Source: a bacterium (GTDB lineage: Bacteria; Actinomycetota; Acidimicrobiia; Spongiisociales; Spongiisociaceae). From it: DNA of 64,000 bases. Below are positions 31,501 to 40,079 of the stretch, in pieces. Each line of letters starts with the position of its first letter. The first letter of the stretch is position 1. A program made the translations under genes and the position numbers. The notes beneath the pieces were generated by a model. The model did not search any database. It was not told the origin of the DNA and saw nothing but the letters and a program-made list of their open reading frames with translations. The stretch lies in the NCBI GenBank assembly GCA_028821235.1, contig JAPPGV010000017.1:51636-115635 (forward strand), in the 5' to 3' direction.

Positions 31501-31983
31501 CACGAGCTCTTCAGGAAGACCTTCGACGACACGGCGCGCCACTACCGCAGCTGCTTCTCCGTTCTCTTCCCCGGTGGCAGCGGGGAGTTGATCCTGAGCG
31601 GGTCGACCGACCCGCTGGAGGCGGGCGTGGAGATACGAGCCCAGCCGTTCGGGAAGAAGGTCGGCAAGCTCGCGCTGCTGTCCGGAGGGGAGCGGTCGCT
31701 GGCGGCGCTGGCCTTCCTGTTCGCGGTCTTCAAGGCCCGGCCCGGTCCCTTCCACATCCTCGACGAGGTGGATGCGGCCCTGGACGAAGCCAACCTGGGA
31801 CGTTTCCTGAGGTTGGTCGAGGATTTCTCGGCCTGCTCCCAGCTGGTGCTGATCACCCACCAGCAGGCCACCGTACGGGTGGCCGACACGCTGTACGGGG
31901 TGACCATGGCGCCGGGCGGATCCTCGAGGGCGCTGGTACGAGACATGAAACGGATCCCGGCCGGCACCGTAACGGCCGCCTAG
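28531..31983 (+). CDS. smc: Chromosome segregation protein SMC
   Basis: 1150 residues from a TTG start. Walker A GPNGTGKSN (31-39), two long coiled coils (about 165-480 and 640-960) around a hinge (about 490-630), and the C-terminal head with signature LSGGERSLAALAFLFAVF and Walker B FHILDEVDAALDEAN. The ATPase dimer with ScpAB condenses and segregates chromosomes; scpA and scpB are not in this window. It lies 104 bases after mutM. Confidence 0.95.
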   Translation: MRLKSIRLLGFKSFADRTLMEFGTGVSVVVGPNGTGKSNIVDAVSWVLGTQFTRALRADQMDDVVFAGTADRPAHSRAEVTLVMDNSDRSVPLNLDEVAVTRRLFKGGTSEYEINGAPCRLLDIQELLSDSGLGRRQHLIVGQGRLDTVLGGSPAQRREIIEDAAGIRKHRIRKAKAIRRLEQSDADAVRLRDIAGEMERRKRPLRRQARDAERYEEMRSELGSLRLWLGGEELRALARKRQELDRERTDIERRVARSESEQGRIRELIEATEHRSEKLAAELDRSGEQIADLRTVAARLAGVARVSHERARGRAEQISRMEAAYRRFTDQAVELSARLDAATNREEQARQDAERCRAELHVAEERLRDIPADADLRAGNRPAIVRAELRKSEVAARKDADRITEYLRAADEARTRLAQQSRLADQLAREVASAEERLDSSGRLGRERSEDRQRTESEWARCEERLRSVETLQAAARARLDALEAAGGASSRTRDRIKMSDGVLGELIELLDVPERLVRPVAAALGAWAEALVVDGPEAVGTVVDGIKTGGKGSVPLVVPESGPDASVARSVADRWGATRLRDELGPVARSGVGAGLLGDVLLVDSWSQGWKIVRNVPEVRAVTAEGDLITRFGIYPTDPDSGSPDMIAAARRAAGKAGREMEAAREAEAQARVRMEAARRDDESARAEVAALRSRHEDLTGALEHNRRAQTASAEEIAGLEARTAAARRSAERNERRLEELRDLVAEAESGEAAGRDSTEILAEQRSSAESRLAEARAAREESVRALGAAAERRRLLADRVDSVTLQLADGIDTTTEQAGLEHARNIEHWTLRVAEVAHHRLGELVERRERSRAMATASAGEVNALRTRKAAVDREQESARSRMGRLEVAVAEVGVREESVAERLRRDADSTKEAALAATVPPEQRPGAEPRVEELTRALARMGPVNRLAAEEYRELDQRYRRLTDQMADIEHARSEIRKAIDALDAEMHELFRKTFDDTARHYRSCFSVLFPGGSGELILSGSTDPLEAGVEIRAQPFGKKVGKLALLSGGERSLAALAFLFAVFKARPGPFHILDEVDAALDEANLGRFLRLVEDFSACSQLVLITHQQATVRVADTLYGVTMAPGGSSRALVRDMKRIPAGTVTAA

Positions 31984-32066
31984 AGACGAGCGGTCCCGGG
32001 GATTCCGATCACCGGCAACCGGTCGCCGATGGGCAGTCGCCTACCCGGCCGGATAGAATCATCAGC

Positions 32067-32230
32067 AGTGGTCTGTCTGCGAAACAACCGGGTGCTCTGG
32101 CGGCCATCGGCGTCCCGTCGCTGCGTTCCGCTTCCTCAACGTACCGCTGCGGGTACGCCTTCGTCAGCGGGCCTTGCGAGGAACACCGCTGCCTGGCCAT
32201 ACCACACCGCCATTACCCAGACAGACCACT
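32067..32230. mobile_element. 164-bp element with 13-bp perfect terminal inverted repeats (MITE-like)
   Basis: AGTGGTCTGTCTG at 32067-32079 is matched exactly by its complement CAGACAGACCACT at 32218-32230. Inside are GC-rich sequence and a short hairpin (CGTACC, six bases, GGTACG near 32138-32155). There is no transposase-sized frame. A clear target duplication was not found. It fills most of the smc-ftsY gap. A structured RNA or large regulatory hairpin is an alternative. Confidence 0.5.
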
Positions 32231-32275
32231 AGTGAGGTCGCCAACCGGTGATCCGCGATCGAGAGGTCCGATCCG

Positions 32276-33319
32276 ATGGCTCCCGTAGTCCCATGGCCGG
32301 TTGCCTTCCTGGGGATCGAGCTGCCGGAGTCGATGGCCTCCTTAGCCGTCTGGCTTGTTCTCCTCGTGGTGCTGGGTGTCGTTGTCGCCCGGGCGCGGAA
32401 ACGCCGCCGGAGAGCACGGCCGCCGGCGCCGCACCCGCAGGAAACCGCCATGGGTGCTGCCCTTTCCAGGGTCCGGGGTCACCTCGAGTCCGTCTGGACC
32501 CGCCCTCCGGGATCGGCCGCACCGTGGGAGCAGATGGAGGAGGATCTGATTGCCGCCGACATGGGAGTCAAGGCGGCTCGGCGGATCGTCGAAGCAGCTC
32601 GCCAAGCCGGTCTGTCCGGGGCCGATGAGATAAGAGCCGTGGTCCGCGCCGAGTTGAACCGCAGCCTCGCCGGGTACGACCGCGATCTCCACCTGGAAGG
32701 AGATCCTTCGATCATCGTCCTGGTGGGCGTCAACGGGGCGGGTAAGACCACAACCGTGGCCAAGTTGGCGCACCGCCTCGCCGCGGCCGGCAAGAGCCCT
32801 CTCGTCGGGGGCGCCGACACATTCCGTCCTGCGGCCGATTCGCAGCTCAAGGTCTGGGCCGAGCGCCTGGGCGTCCCGATGGTCTCGGGCGCCCGGGGCG
32901 CCGACCCGGCGTCGGTGGCCTACGACGCTCTCGGGGCGGCCCGTGCCCGGGGCGCCGACGTGCTGATCGTCGATACGGCCGGTCGCCTCCACACCAGCCA
33001 CAACCTGATGGAGGAACTGGCCAAGATCGTCCGCGTGCTCGGCCGGGACGGTGATCGGGTGTCGGAGGTGCTGCTGGTCATGGACGCCACCACCGGCCAG
33101 AGCGGGCTCGCTCAGGCGCGCCGGTTCGCCCGGGTCGGTGTCACCGGCGTTGTCCTGACCAAGCTGGACGGTACGGCCAAGGGGGGAGTGGTGCTGGCGA
33201 TCGAGGATGAACTCTCGCTGCCGGTGAAGTTCGTGGGTGTGGGTGAGGGGAGTGGTGACCTCCTCCCGTTCGACGGCCCGTCCTTTGTGGACGCCCTGGT
33301 GGGAGGCGGCGCGGCGTGA
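32276..33319 (+). CDS. ftsY: Signal recognition particle receptor FtsY
   Basis: 347 residues. A membrane helix (about 20-38) and a basic stretch (RKRRRRAR) come first, the actinobacterial style of membrane anchoring. The N domain follows, then the GTPase G domain with G1 GVNGAGKTTTVAKLA, ADTFRPAA, DTAGRLHTSHNLMEEL and TKLDGTAKGG. It docks ribosome-nascent-chain-SRP complexes and pairs with ffh at 45.3 kb. A GAGAGG site precedes the ATG. Its stop overlaps the cdd start. Confidence 0.95.
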   Translation: MAPVVPWPVAFLGIELPESMASLAVWLVLLVVLGVVVARARKRRRRARPPAPHPQETAMGAALSRVRGHLESVWTRPPGSAAPWEQMEEDLIAADMGVKAARRIVEAARQAGLSGADEIRAVVRAELNRSLAGYDRDLHLEGDPSIIVLVGVNGAGKTTTVAKLAHRLAAAGKSPLVGGADTFRPAADSQLKVWAERLGVPMVSGARGADPASVAYDALGAARARGADVLIVDTAGRLHTSHNLMEELAKIVRVLGRDGDRVSEVLLVMDATTGQSGLAQARRFARVGVTGVVLTKLDGTAKGGVVLAIEDELSLPVKFVGVGEGSGDLLPFDGPSFVDALVGGGAA

Positions 33320-33711
33320 ACACCGACGATCTGGCTGCGGAGGCCCGCCGGGCGGCTCTACGGTCCTATTCGCCCTACTCGCGGTTCCGGGTGGGCGCGG
33401 TGGTGGTGGATTCCGAAGGCCGGCGCCATACCGGTTCCAACGTGGAGAATGCCGCCTACGGTTCGTCCATCTGCGCGGAAGCGACCGCCATCAGCGGCGC
33501 GGTGGCCCGGGGCGTGCGGAGGATCGAAGGTGTGGCCGTGGCCTGTGTCGACGCCGACGGCGTCGACAACGCCTATCCGTGCGGGAACTGCCGGCAACTG
33601 ATGAACGAGTTCGGTGTGGAGTGGGTTGTGGTGGCGGCCGGGGAGGGCAGCGAGGTCCGGCGCCACCACCTGTCCGATCTCCATCCCTATGGGTTCTCTC
33701 TCGAAGCCTGA
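33316..33711 (+). CDS. cdd: Cytidine deaminase
   Basis: 131 residues, the small tetrameric class. The GTG start overlaps the ftsY stop (GTGA). Zinc-site motifs are TGSNVENAAYGSSICAEATAI (with CAE) and PCGNCRQLMNEF. It deaminates cytidine and deoxycytidine in pyrimidine salvage. The companions upp and deoA are 9-11 kb downstream on the other strand. Coupling to ftsY is unusual but only by proximity. Confidence 0.93.
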   Translation: MNTDDLAAEARRAALRSYSPYSRFRVGAVVVDSEGRRHTGSNVENAAYGSSICAEATAISGAVARGVRRIEGVAVACVDADGVDNAYPCGNCRQLMNEFGVEWVVVAAGEGSEVRRHHLSDLHPYGFSLEA

Positions 33712-33720
33712 ATCATTTCC

Positions 33721-34311
33721 TCAAGCCGGTTGGGGAGGCTCGTCCGTAACCGACCAACACTCGGCCAGCTTGCGCAGCAGCACTGTCAAGTCATTCCGCT
33801 CGTCCGACGTGAGCACTGCCAGGCGCCTCCTGCGGTCTTCGGTGCGCCTCCGCACCATGCGTTCGGCGCTGGCTATGCCGTCGGGGGTGATGACCAGGTT
33901 GACGGCTCGACGGTCGGCCGGGTGGCGGACGCGCCGCGCGTAACCGTTCTGTTCGAGGCGATCGACCCGGCTGACCATGGTGGCGGTGGTCATCCCCAGC
34001 TGCTGCGCCGCGTCGGTCGGGGTCACGGACTCTTCCCGGTGCTGAGCGTTCCGCAGGAGTGCCAGTACCTGGTAGTCCCCCTGGTTGGCGAGGCCTTCGG
34101 TGATCGCTATCCGATCCATGTCGCCCGCCAGGTCGGCAGCGAGTTGCTCGATGCGGGCTGCCGGCTCTATTCCCCACAGGGAGTTGTCCCGAAGCGTTCG
34201 TTCCCATCTGCGGATCTTCCGGTCGATGATGTCCTCGGTCTGGTCTCGAGTCTCGTGTTCCGATACTCGCGCGCCAGTACTCGCCCTCCGGTTCCGGTCG
34301 AATGCGATCAC
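33721..34311 (-). CDS. MarR-family transcriptional regulator
   Basis: 196 residues from a GTG start with AGAGAGG upstream. The winged-helix core runs from VLALLRNAQHREESVTPTDAAQQLGMTTATMVSRVDRLEQNGYARRVRHPADRRAVNLVITPDG, the classical MarR recognition helix and wing. The long N-terminal arm (about 50 residues) is charged. It is convergent with cdd and 26 bases downstream of the gene for a membrane-anchored protein, which it may control or be cotranscribed with. The ligand is unknown. Confidence 0.88.
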   Translation of the reverse strand: MIAFDRNRRASTGARVSEHETRDQTEDIIDRKIRRWERTLRDNSLWGIEPAARIEQLAADLAGDMDRIAITEGLANQGDYQVLALLRNAQHREESVTPTDAAQQLGMTTATMVSRVDRLEQNGYARRVRHPADRRAVNLVITPDGIASAERMVRRRTEDRRRRLAVLTSDERNDLTVLLRKLAECWSVTDEPPQPA

Positions 34312-34337
34312 GGTCGGTCCTCTCTGTTAGCCGTTCC

Positions 34338-34985
34338 TCAGGCCGGGGTGTTCCCGCCGGCTTGCAGTCGTGTCCTCACGCCGTAGAGGTCGCTCGGCAC
34401 GGTGCCCATGGTGAATCTGGCGGGCATCCGCGGGGTGACCGATCCGGTTCTCGAGACATCGAAGACCCCGTTGTCCATACCCAGCAGCATGTAAGAGGTC
34501 TGGCCGACCGGGAGGCCGGCGCCCGTGAAGTGGAGACCGGGGGGCGTCTCACGGCCGCGGAGGAAGAGCAGAACCTCCTGGCGCGGGCGGAGCGGCGTCA
34601 CATCGAGGACGATTGCCCGCTCCGGGTCGATGCGCCCTACGTAGACCGATTCGCCGGCTTGCCCTTTGAGGGTTTCCCCGACGGCGATCTCGTAGAACAC
34701 GATCGGGCGTGGGCGCACGCCGGCCCGCTCGTAGGCGGCGAGCAGGTCCGGGTCGTTGGTGCGGTAGTCATCGGCTCGGGCCGCCACTCCGGTCACGGTC
34801 CCGACGACTATGAGGTCCGCGATGGTGGCCAACTCCTCCAATGACTGGTAGACGACGCCGCTGGCCGCCATGTACACGACACCGGCGTCGTCATCCTCCT
34901 GTAGCAGCGTTGCCGCTACTACTGCGGTTATCAGAGCGACAGCTGCTGCTCCGAGTATTCCCACCTTGTGCGGCCGTCGGCCCAC
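34338..34985 (-). CDS. Membrane-anchored exported protein, function unknown
   Basis: 215 residues from the GTG at 34985, chosen because GGGGGAGA lies 7-8 bases upstream and the membrane helix (about 10-27, VGILGAAAVALITAVVAATLL) then falls at the N-terminus; the longer frame is not hydrophobic at its start. The outside part contains ADLIVVGTVTGVAAR and YVGRIDPERAIVLDV, a beta-rich layout. I do not recognise the family. It precedes marR, probably in one transcript. Confidence 0.65.
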   Translation of the reverse strand: MGRRPHKVGILGAAAVALITAVVAATLLQEDDDAGVVYMAASGVVYQSLEELATIADLIVVGTVTGVAARADDYRTNDPDLLAAYERAGVRPRPIVFYEIAVGETLKGQAGESVYVGRIDPERAIVLDVTPLRPRQEVLLFLRGRETPPGLHFTGAGLPVGQTSYMLLGMDNGVFDVSRTGSVTPRMPARFTMGTVPSDLYGVRTRLQAGGNTPA

Positions 34986-35040
34986 CTTCAGTCTCCCCCA
35001 CCGGTTCGTGGTGATGCACCTCAAGATTACTAGAGCCTGA

Positions 35041-35046
35041 ATTATA
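35041..35046 (-). promoter_or_regulatory. -10 element upstream of the exported-protein gene
   Basis: On the minus strand this is a perfect TATAAT in an AT-rich patch (GCAATATAATTC). The -35 region is weak. The predicted start near 35034 leaves a leader of about 49 bases before the GTG at 34985. Confidence 0.4.
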
Positions 35047-35196
35047 TTGCAACGAGTAGCACGGCACTGATGTAAGTCTCGCTCGGGGGTGGACGCCAGG
35101 CCGAAGGTCCGTACCCCTATCATCGCGGGCGTCCCGAGGAAACCGGGGCAGTGTCCACTATGCGTGAACTTCAGGATCGCAGGGAAGGATCGCAGG

Positions 35197-36252
35197 ATGA
35201 CGCCTCGCAACGGTTCCCGAACCCCTTCCGCTTACGGGATCCGCCCTCCTATCAAACCCATGATGGCTCGGGTAAGGGAGACGCCGCCCCGGGGAGAGGG
35301 TTGGGTCTACGAACCCAAGTGGGACGGGTTCCGCATGATCGCCTATGGCGGCGACCCGCCGCGCCTGGACTCCCGCAACGGCAAGACCCTGTTGCGTTAC
35401 TTCCCGGAACTCCGGCCCGCCCTCGAGCGCCTGGCGCCGGGTACGGTGGTCGACGGCGAGATCCTCATGGTGGTGGACGACATGACCCAGTTCGACCTCC
35501 TCCAGATGCGCATCCACCCTGCGGAGTCGCGTATCAGCCGGCTGGCGGAGGAGCTTCCGGCCCGCCTGGCGGCCTTCGATCTGCTGGCCGACGCCGGCGA
35601 GAGCCTGCTGGATACTCCCTACCGGACCCGCCGTGATCGCTTGGAGGAGCTGGTAGGCCCCTTGGGGGCCCCCTGGCACCTGACCCCCGCCACCGGAGAC
35701 TTCGAGGAGGCCTCCCGCTGGTTCCACGAGTTCGAGCCGGCCGGATGTGACGGGATCATCGCCAAGCGAGCCGGCGGGACGTATCGGCCCGGTAAGCGGG
35801 AGTGGATCAAGTGGAAGCATCGCCGCGACGCCGACTGCGTGGTCGGCGGTTACCGCATCCACAAGGAGGGCGACCGGGTCGGTTCGTTGCTCCTGGGTCT
35901 CTACAACGCGGAGGGCGACCTGCATTTCATCGGGCATACATCCGGGTTGTCCGACCAGGAACGGATCGACCTGCTGCCGGTGCTGGAGCAGTTGCGTACG
36001 GAGGCGAGCTTCGGCGGCGAGGGCGCCCGGGCTCCGGGATCCGTGAACCGGTGGACGGGGCAGCGCTCGATGGCGTGGATCCCGATCCGGCCCACCCTGG
36101 TGGTCCAGATCAGCTATGACCAGCTGGAGGGGGGCAGGTTCCGCCATGCCACCCGGCTGGAGCGGTGGCGGACCGACAAGAGGCCCCTCGACTGCACCAT
36201 GGACCAGTTGGTCCGGCCCGAGGGGATGGGTTTCTCGGAGATCGTAGGGTGA
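35197..36252 (+). CDS. ligC: ATP-dependent DNA ligase (LigC type)
   Basis: 351 residues from the ATG at 35197. Motif I EPKWDGFRM places the adenylated lysine at Lys41. Further nucleotidyltransferase motifs are LDSRNGKTL (III-like), VDGEI, CDGIIAKR (IV) and REWIKWKH (V), followed by an OB domain ending RPEGMGFSEIV. The compact catalytic core without extra domains is the mycobacterial LigC type, used in end joining or repair. A LigD-type polymerase lies 4 kb downstream. It is translationally coupled to the next gene (GTGA overlap). Confidence 0.85.
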   Translation: MTPRNGSRTPSAYGIRPPIKPMMARVRETPPRGEGWVYEPKWDGFRMIAYGGDPPRLDSRNGKTLLRYFPELRPALERLAPGTVVDGEILMVVDDMTQFDLLQMRIHPAESRISRLAEELPARLAAFDLLADAGESLLDTPYRTRRDRLEELVGPLGAPWHLTPATGDFEEASRWFHEFEPAGCDGIIAKRAGGTYRPGKREWIKWKHRRDADCVVGGYRIHKEGDRVGSLLLGLYNAEGDLHFIGHTSGLSDQERIDLLPVLEQLRTEASFGGEGARAPGSVNRWTGQRSMAWIPIRPTLVVQISYDQLEGGRFRHATRLERWRTDKRPLDCTMDQLVRPEGMGFSEIVG

Positions 36253-37277
36253 GTCCGGAGGACCGGACCGCCCATCCCCTTCGCATCGCCCGGATCCGCC
36301 CGGTGACCGCCGACGCGGTCACCGTGACCTTCGATGATCCCGGCCACGTTGTCGGGGGGTCGGCCGGTTGGTACGTGATAGTCCGCGTCATGTTGGAGGG
36401 GGAGGAGCACCGCCGGGCATTCTCGCTCAGTTCCACACCGGAGTTGGCCCAGCCACCGGCCATAACCGTGAAGCGTCACCCCGGCGGCCTGGTGTCGAGG
36501 CACCTGGTCGAAAGTGCCCGGGAAGGAGATGTGGTGGGGGTGGAGCCTGCCGCAGCCGGGGGCTTCGACGTGCGGATCAGCACTGCGGGGCGCCGCACCC
36601 TCTACTGCTTCGCGGCCGGAAGCGGCATCGCGCCGATCGTTGGCGTCATCCGGGGAGTCCTGGCACTCGAGGGGGGCTCGGTGGTGCATCTCCTCTACGG
36701 CAACCGGGCGCCGCGTGATGCCATCTCCGCGGGGGAGTTGGCGACCATGGCCGCAGATCACCCGGACCGGTTCCGCCTCTCCTGTCTGTTCAGCAGCCGG
36801 GGAGCCCGCATCGACCACCGGGCGGTGGATCGGTTCCTGACATCCCGCCCACCGACCACCGCGGACGTGTGGTACTTGATATGCGGCCCGCAGGGAATGA
36901 ACCGCACCGTCGAAGCCCGGCTCCGGTCGCTCGGGGCACCAGACGACCGGTTGCTGGTGGAGCGCTACCAACCGCCGCACCGGGAGGGAGCGCCCGTACC
37001 GTACGAGGGCGCGCTGGTGCGCCTTCAGGATCACGACCGCGAAGGAAGGGCTGCCGCCGGAGACGTGCTGCTGGACGCACTGGGCGGGCCGTCCTCGCCG
37101 CTCCACTACGCCTGCCGCTCCGGGGTGTGCGGCACCTGTCGCGCCCTCCTGGTGGACGGAGAGGTGGATCCCGGCGTCCCGTTCGCCCTGACCGAGGCGG
37201 AGCAGGCCGCCGGGGTGGTGCTCACCTGCGTGGCCCGGCCCCTCAGCGCCGAGGTGGTGCTGCGCTCGCTGCCCTGA
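36249..37277 (+). CDS. Flavin/2Fe-2S ferredoxin reductase (PaaE-like)
   Basis: 342 residues from the GTG at 36249, overlapping the ligC stop by four bases. Three domains: FAD-binding barrel with HRRAFSLSSTPE (about 55-66), NAD(P) domain with CFAAGSGIAPIVGVIRG and CGPQGMNRTVEARL, and a C-terminal plant-type [2Fe-2S] ferredoxin with CRSGVCGTCRALL plus a fourth Cys near the end. Such proteins feed NADPH electrons to oxygenases (for example PaaE). No oxygenase is adjacent, so its acceptor is unknown. Its stop abuts the RND gene stop. Confidence 0.85.
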   Translation: MSPEDRTAHPLRIARIRPVTADAVTVTFDDPGHVVGGSAGWYVIVRVMLEGEEHRRAFSLSSTPELAQPPAITVKRHPGGLVSRHLVESAREGDVVGVEPAAAGGFDVRISTAGRRTLYCFAAGSGIAPIVGVIRGVLALEGGSVVHLLYGNRAPRDAISAGELATMAADHPDRFRLSCLFSSRGARIDHRAVDRFLTSRPPTTADVWYLICGPQGMNRTVEARLRSLGAPDDRLLVERYQPPHREGAPVPYEGALVRLQDHDREGRAAAGDVLLDALGGPSSPLHYACRSGVCGTCRALLVDGEVDPGVPFALTEAEQAAGVVLTCVARPLSAEVVLRSLP

Positions 37278-39884
37278 TCAAGTGGCTCTGGTCGCTTCCC
37301 TCCGGCGGTGCCACCTTTCCCAGAGTGCGAGCAGGGACGGAAGCACCAGGATGGCTGCCACCAGGGAGAGTCCTACGGCGTACACCGTGACCTGTCCCAT
37401 CTGCTGGAAGGGAACGAGCCTTGAGGTGATCAGGATCCCGAACCCGGCCATGGTGGTGAAGGCCGACCCCGCCAACGCGCCGCCCGTATGGCGGGACGTC
37501 GAGCGGAGGGCCTCGTCCAGACTCTCCATGCGGACCCGGTCCTCGCCGAAACGGCGGGCGATGTGGATGGTGTAGGGGACCCCGATTCCTATCGACAGTG
37601 CCGACAGGGTGGCGGTAACCGGTCCGAAAGGAATGCCCGTCGCGTACATCAATCCGTAGGTCCAGAACACCACCAGCGCCACGGGGACCATGGTGAGCAC
37701 ACCCAGGAAGGGTCGGCGGTTCTCGAACCAGAAGCTGACCATCAGCACCACGGTGGCGACCACCAGGGTGATGAGCAGCGAAGTGGTCTGCGATTCCGCC
37801 AACTCTTTGACGATCAGGTTGGTGATGATCCCGGTGGAGGTGGCTATCACGCTGACCCCCAGGTCGGAGACTTCCGAGAAGTTGTCCAGGAGGTCCTGTC
37901 GCAGCTGCAGTGCTCCGGTCTCTCCCGCCTGGGTGCCGATGTCGAAACGCAGTGCGTCGTAGCCCGACCCGCTTTGGTGAAGGACGTCCGCCGCTCGCTG
38001 GGGGGCCACCTCGAACATGGCGTCCCAGAGAGGGGTGACGTCGGCGCCGGCGGGAACCCGGAGATCCTGGCTTGCGCCTGCGGCCCGGGCCGCGGCGGTG
38101 ACCGGTTCGGAGGGCGGACCCTGCGGGCCGCCGCGGTTCAGGGAGTTGAGTATCGAGATCGGTGAGTTGGCGGAAGCGATCGGCCCCCTCGGAGTCTCGA
38201 ACACCAGCACGTTCTCGACCTCGTTCAGTCGCGAACCGGCCGAGACCAGGGCGTTGTGGACCGCCGGCGTGGCGAGGTCCTCGCCTTCGATCAGGATCTG
38301 GGTGGACTCCCCCAGGCCTCCTCCGAACTCCTCCTGCAGGATCTCCAGCGCCCGGATCCCGGGAGCGTCGCTGGGAAGGAAGTCGGTGACCGAGAAGCGG
38401 GTTTCCAGCTGGGCGAGTCCCCACACTCCCAGGCCTCCCAGCACCATGGCTGCCATGACCATCACTACGGGGATCTTCTCCGCCAGCCACGAGGTACGGG
38501 CTATCAGGGAGGGCAGGAGGCGTTCCGAAGAGGCTCTCATGCCCGCCACGGGCAGGGAGCCCTTGGATTCCACGTGGCGGTCCACCTTCCGAGCCACGAT
38601 CAGCAGCCGCAGGAACGCCCATGAGAACCTGCCCCGCCGCTCGGTCCGGCGATCCAGGATCTTGCGGGCCGCCGGGAAGAAGGTGAGGGTCAGGACGAAC
38701 GAGGCGACTATCCCTACCGCTGCCAGGATCCCGAAGTCCTTCAGCGCCGGCACGGGGTTGAAGATGTTGGTGAGGAAGCCGATGGCGGTGGTGACGGTGG
38801 CCAGGACCAGGGCTATTCCCACCGTGCCGATGGCGGTGCGGGCGGCGCCGTCCACGTCCTGTCCCCGGCCGATCTCCTCGCGATAGCGGGAGGTGATGTG
38901 GATCCCGTAGTCGACGCCCAGCCCGATGAGCAGGATGGGGATGATCTGGGTGATGGTGTTGAACGAGGCGATCACCCCGGCCCGTTCCAGCAGCACCCCG
39001 ATCCCCTGCATGAAGGTGATGGCGGCAAAGATGGTGAAGAGAGTCAGCAGGGTGTCGGCCAGGGTCCGGCGCCCGGACTGGACGAGGGCGCCCCGCCCCG
39101 GCGGCTTGAGCCAGTACACGAAGAAGAGAATGACGAGGATGATGAGGGCGGCCATCCCGAAGAGGCGCCCGATCTCGCTCCCGGCGTCACCGCTGTCCTC
39201 GAAGAGCAGGGTGAAGCTGAAGGGTATGACCTCCAACCCTTCGGGGGTGGGTATGGTCCGCAGGGCGTCCGCCACCACAGAGTCGTTCTCGACAGCCTCG
39301 TCGAATGCCTCCTCCTCGAGCCCTACCGGCACCTCGGTGAATATCAGTACCAGACCCGCCTGGGCCGTGGCTGTGGATGGGTCCCCGTTCTGGCTGACCA
39401 GCGAGGCGAACTGTGGGTTGGCCTCCGGACCCGTGGTGGCCTGGATGTACAGGTCCTTGACGTCCTGATCGGTGTCTACGAGGGTGCCGTTCTCTCCGGC
39501 CATGTCGATCGCCGGGTCGAGATAGCTGAAGGACGCGCCCCGTCCGGGAACGGATGAGAGGTTGTCGGACAGGGCATCGCTCGCCAGGACGGAGTTGATG
39601 GCGGTCACCACGTCGTAGGCGTCCCTGGTGAAGACGTCGCCTCCCTCGTTGCGAACGATCACCTGGATGACGCTCTCCTGGGTGTCGTCGCTGCCGAACA
39701 GGTCGCTGATCCGGTCCTGGGCCAGCAGTTCCGGGTTGTCCGGAGAGAGGCCCTCGTTGCCCTGGCCTATCTCGACCTGGGTGGACAGGGCGCCGAAGAC
39801 GCCGAAGAGGACCAGCGTGGTTATGACCACTGCCCAGGGGGCCCTTGACACCAAGAACGCGAAGGCTCTGACGAACGTCTTCAC
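37278..39884 (-). CDS. MMPL/RND-family exporter (hydrophobe/amphiphile efflux-3 type)
   Basis: 868 residues from a GTG with AGAGAGGA upstream. Two homologous halves, each with one N-terminal helix, a large external loop and a five-helix bundle (12 helices in all, typical RND). The first bundle contains ILIGLGVDYGIHITSRYREE and the second ALSIGIGVPYTIHIARRFGE. External loops contain FSVTDFLPSDAPGIRALEILQEEF. It probably moves lipids, hopanoids or drugs using the proton gradient. The stop codon directly abuts the ferredoxin-reductase stop with no spacer. Confidence 0.88.
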   Translation of the reverse strand: MKTFVRAFAFLVSRAPWAVVITTLVLFGVFGALSTQVEIGQGNEGLSPDNPELLAQDRISDLFGSDDTQESVIQVIVRNEGGDVFTRDAYDVVTAINSVLASDALSDNLSSVPGRGASFSYLDPAIDMAGENGTLVDTDQDVKDLYIQATTGPEANPQFASLVSQNGDPSTATAQAGLVLIFTEVPVGLEEEAFDEAVENDSVVADALRTIPTPEGLEVIPFSFTLLFEDSGDAGSEIGRLFGMAALIILVILFFVYWLKPPGRGALVQSGRRTLADTLLTLFTIFAAITFMQGIGVLLERAGVIASFNTITQIIPILLIGLGVDYGIHITSRYREEIGRGQDVDGAARTAIGTVGIALVLATVTTAIGFLTNIFNPVPALKDFGILAAVGIVASFVLTLTFFPAARKILDRRTERRGRFSWAFLRLLIVARKVDRHVESKGSLPVAGMRASSERLLPSLIARTSWLAEKIPVVMVMAAMVLGGLGVWGLAQLETRFSVTDFLPSDAPGIRALEILQEEFGGGLGESTQILIEGEDLATPAVHNALVSAGSRLNEVENVLVFETPRGPIASANSPISILNSLNRGGPQGPPSEPVTAAARAAGASQDLRVPAGADVTPLWDAMFEVAPQRAADVLHQSGSGYDALRFDIGTQAGETGALQLRQDLLDNFSEVSDLGVSVIATSTGIITNLIVKELAESQTTSLLITLVVATVVLMVSFWFENRRPFLGVLTMVPVALVVFWTYGLMYATGIPFGPVTATLSALSIGIGVPYTIHIARRFGEDRVRMESLDEALRSTSRHTGGALAGSAFTTMAGFGILITSRLVPFQQMGQVTVYAVGLSLVAAILVLPSLLALWERWHRRREATRAT

Positions 39885-40017
39885 ACAGATTCCTCTCTGG
39901 ACAGTTCGGTGGTGGAGGAGGGGGAATCCGCTACTTCCGTCGGGCAGGCTAATTACACCACGGCACTATCGAGAATCGGTCGGGCCCCAGGGCTACCAGC
40001 CTGTGAGCTATGGCCGG

Positions 40018-40079
40018 TAGTTGCTAATCAGTAGTCGTCGATCTAACTAGCAACTAAGAACCATCAACTAGCAACTATT
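40018..40079. repeat. heptad repeat array F with perfect 9-bp inverted repeat
   Basis: TAGTTGCTA (40018-40026) and TAGCAACTA (40048-40056) are exact inverted repeats around 21 bases, followed by ATCAACTAGCAACTA. The TAG stop of the minus-strand LigD-polymerase gene (complement of 40075-40077) is within the array. The RND gene start is 134 bases further left, so the array ends the upstream transcript before a same-strand gene. Confidence 0.75.

Noticed and set aside
32009..32200. 63-codon minus-strand frame in the smc-ftsY gap
   Set aside because: It covers the 164-bp element, has no domain pattern and is probably incidental.
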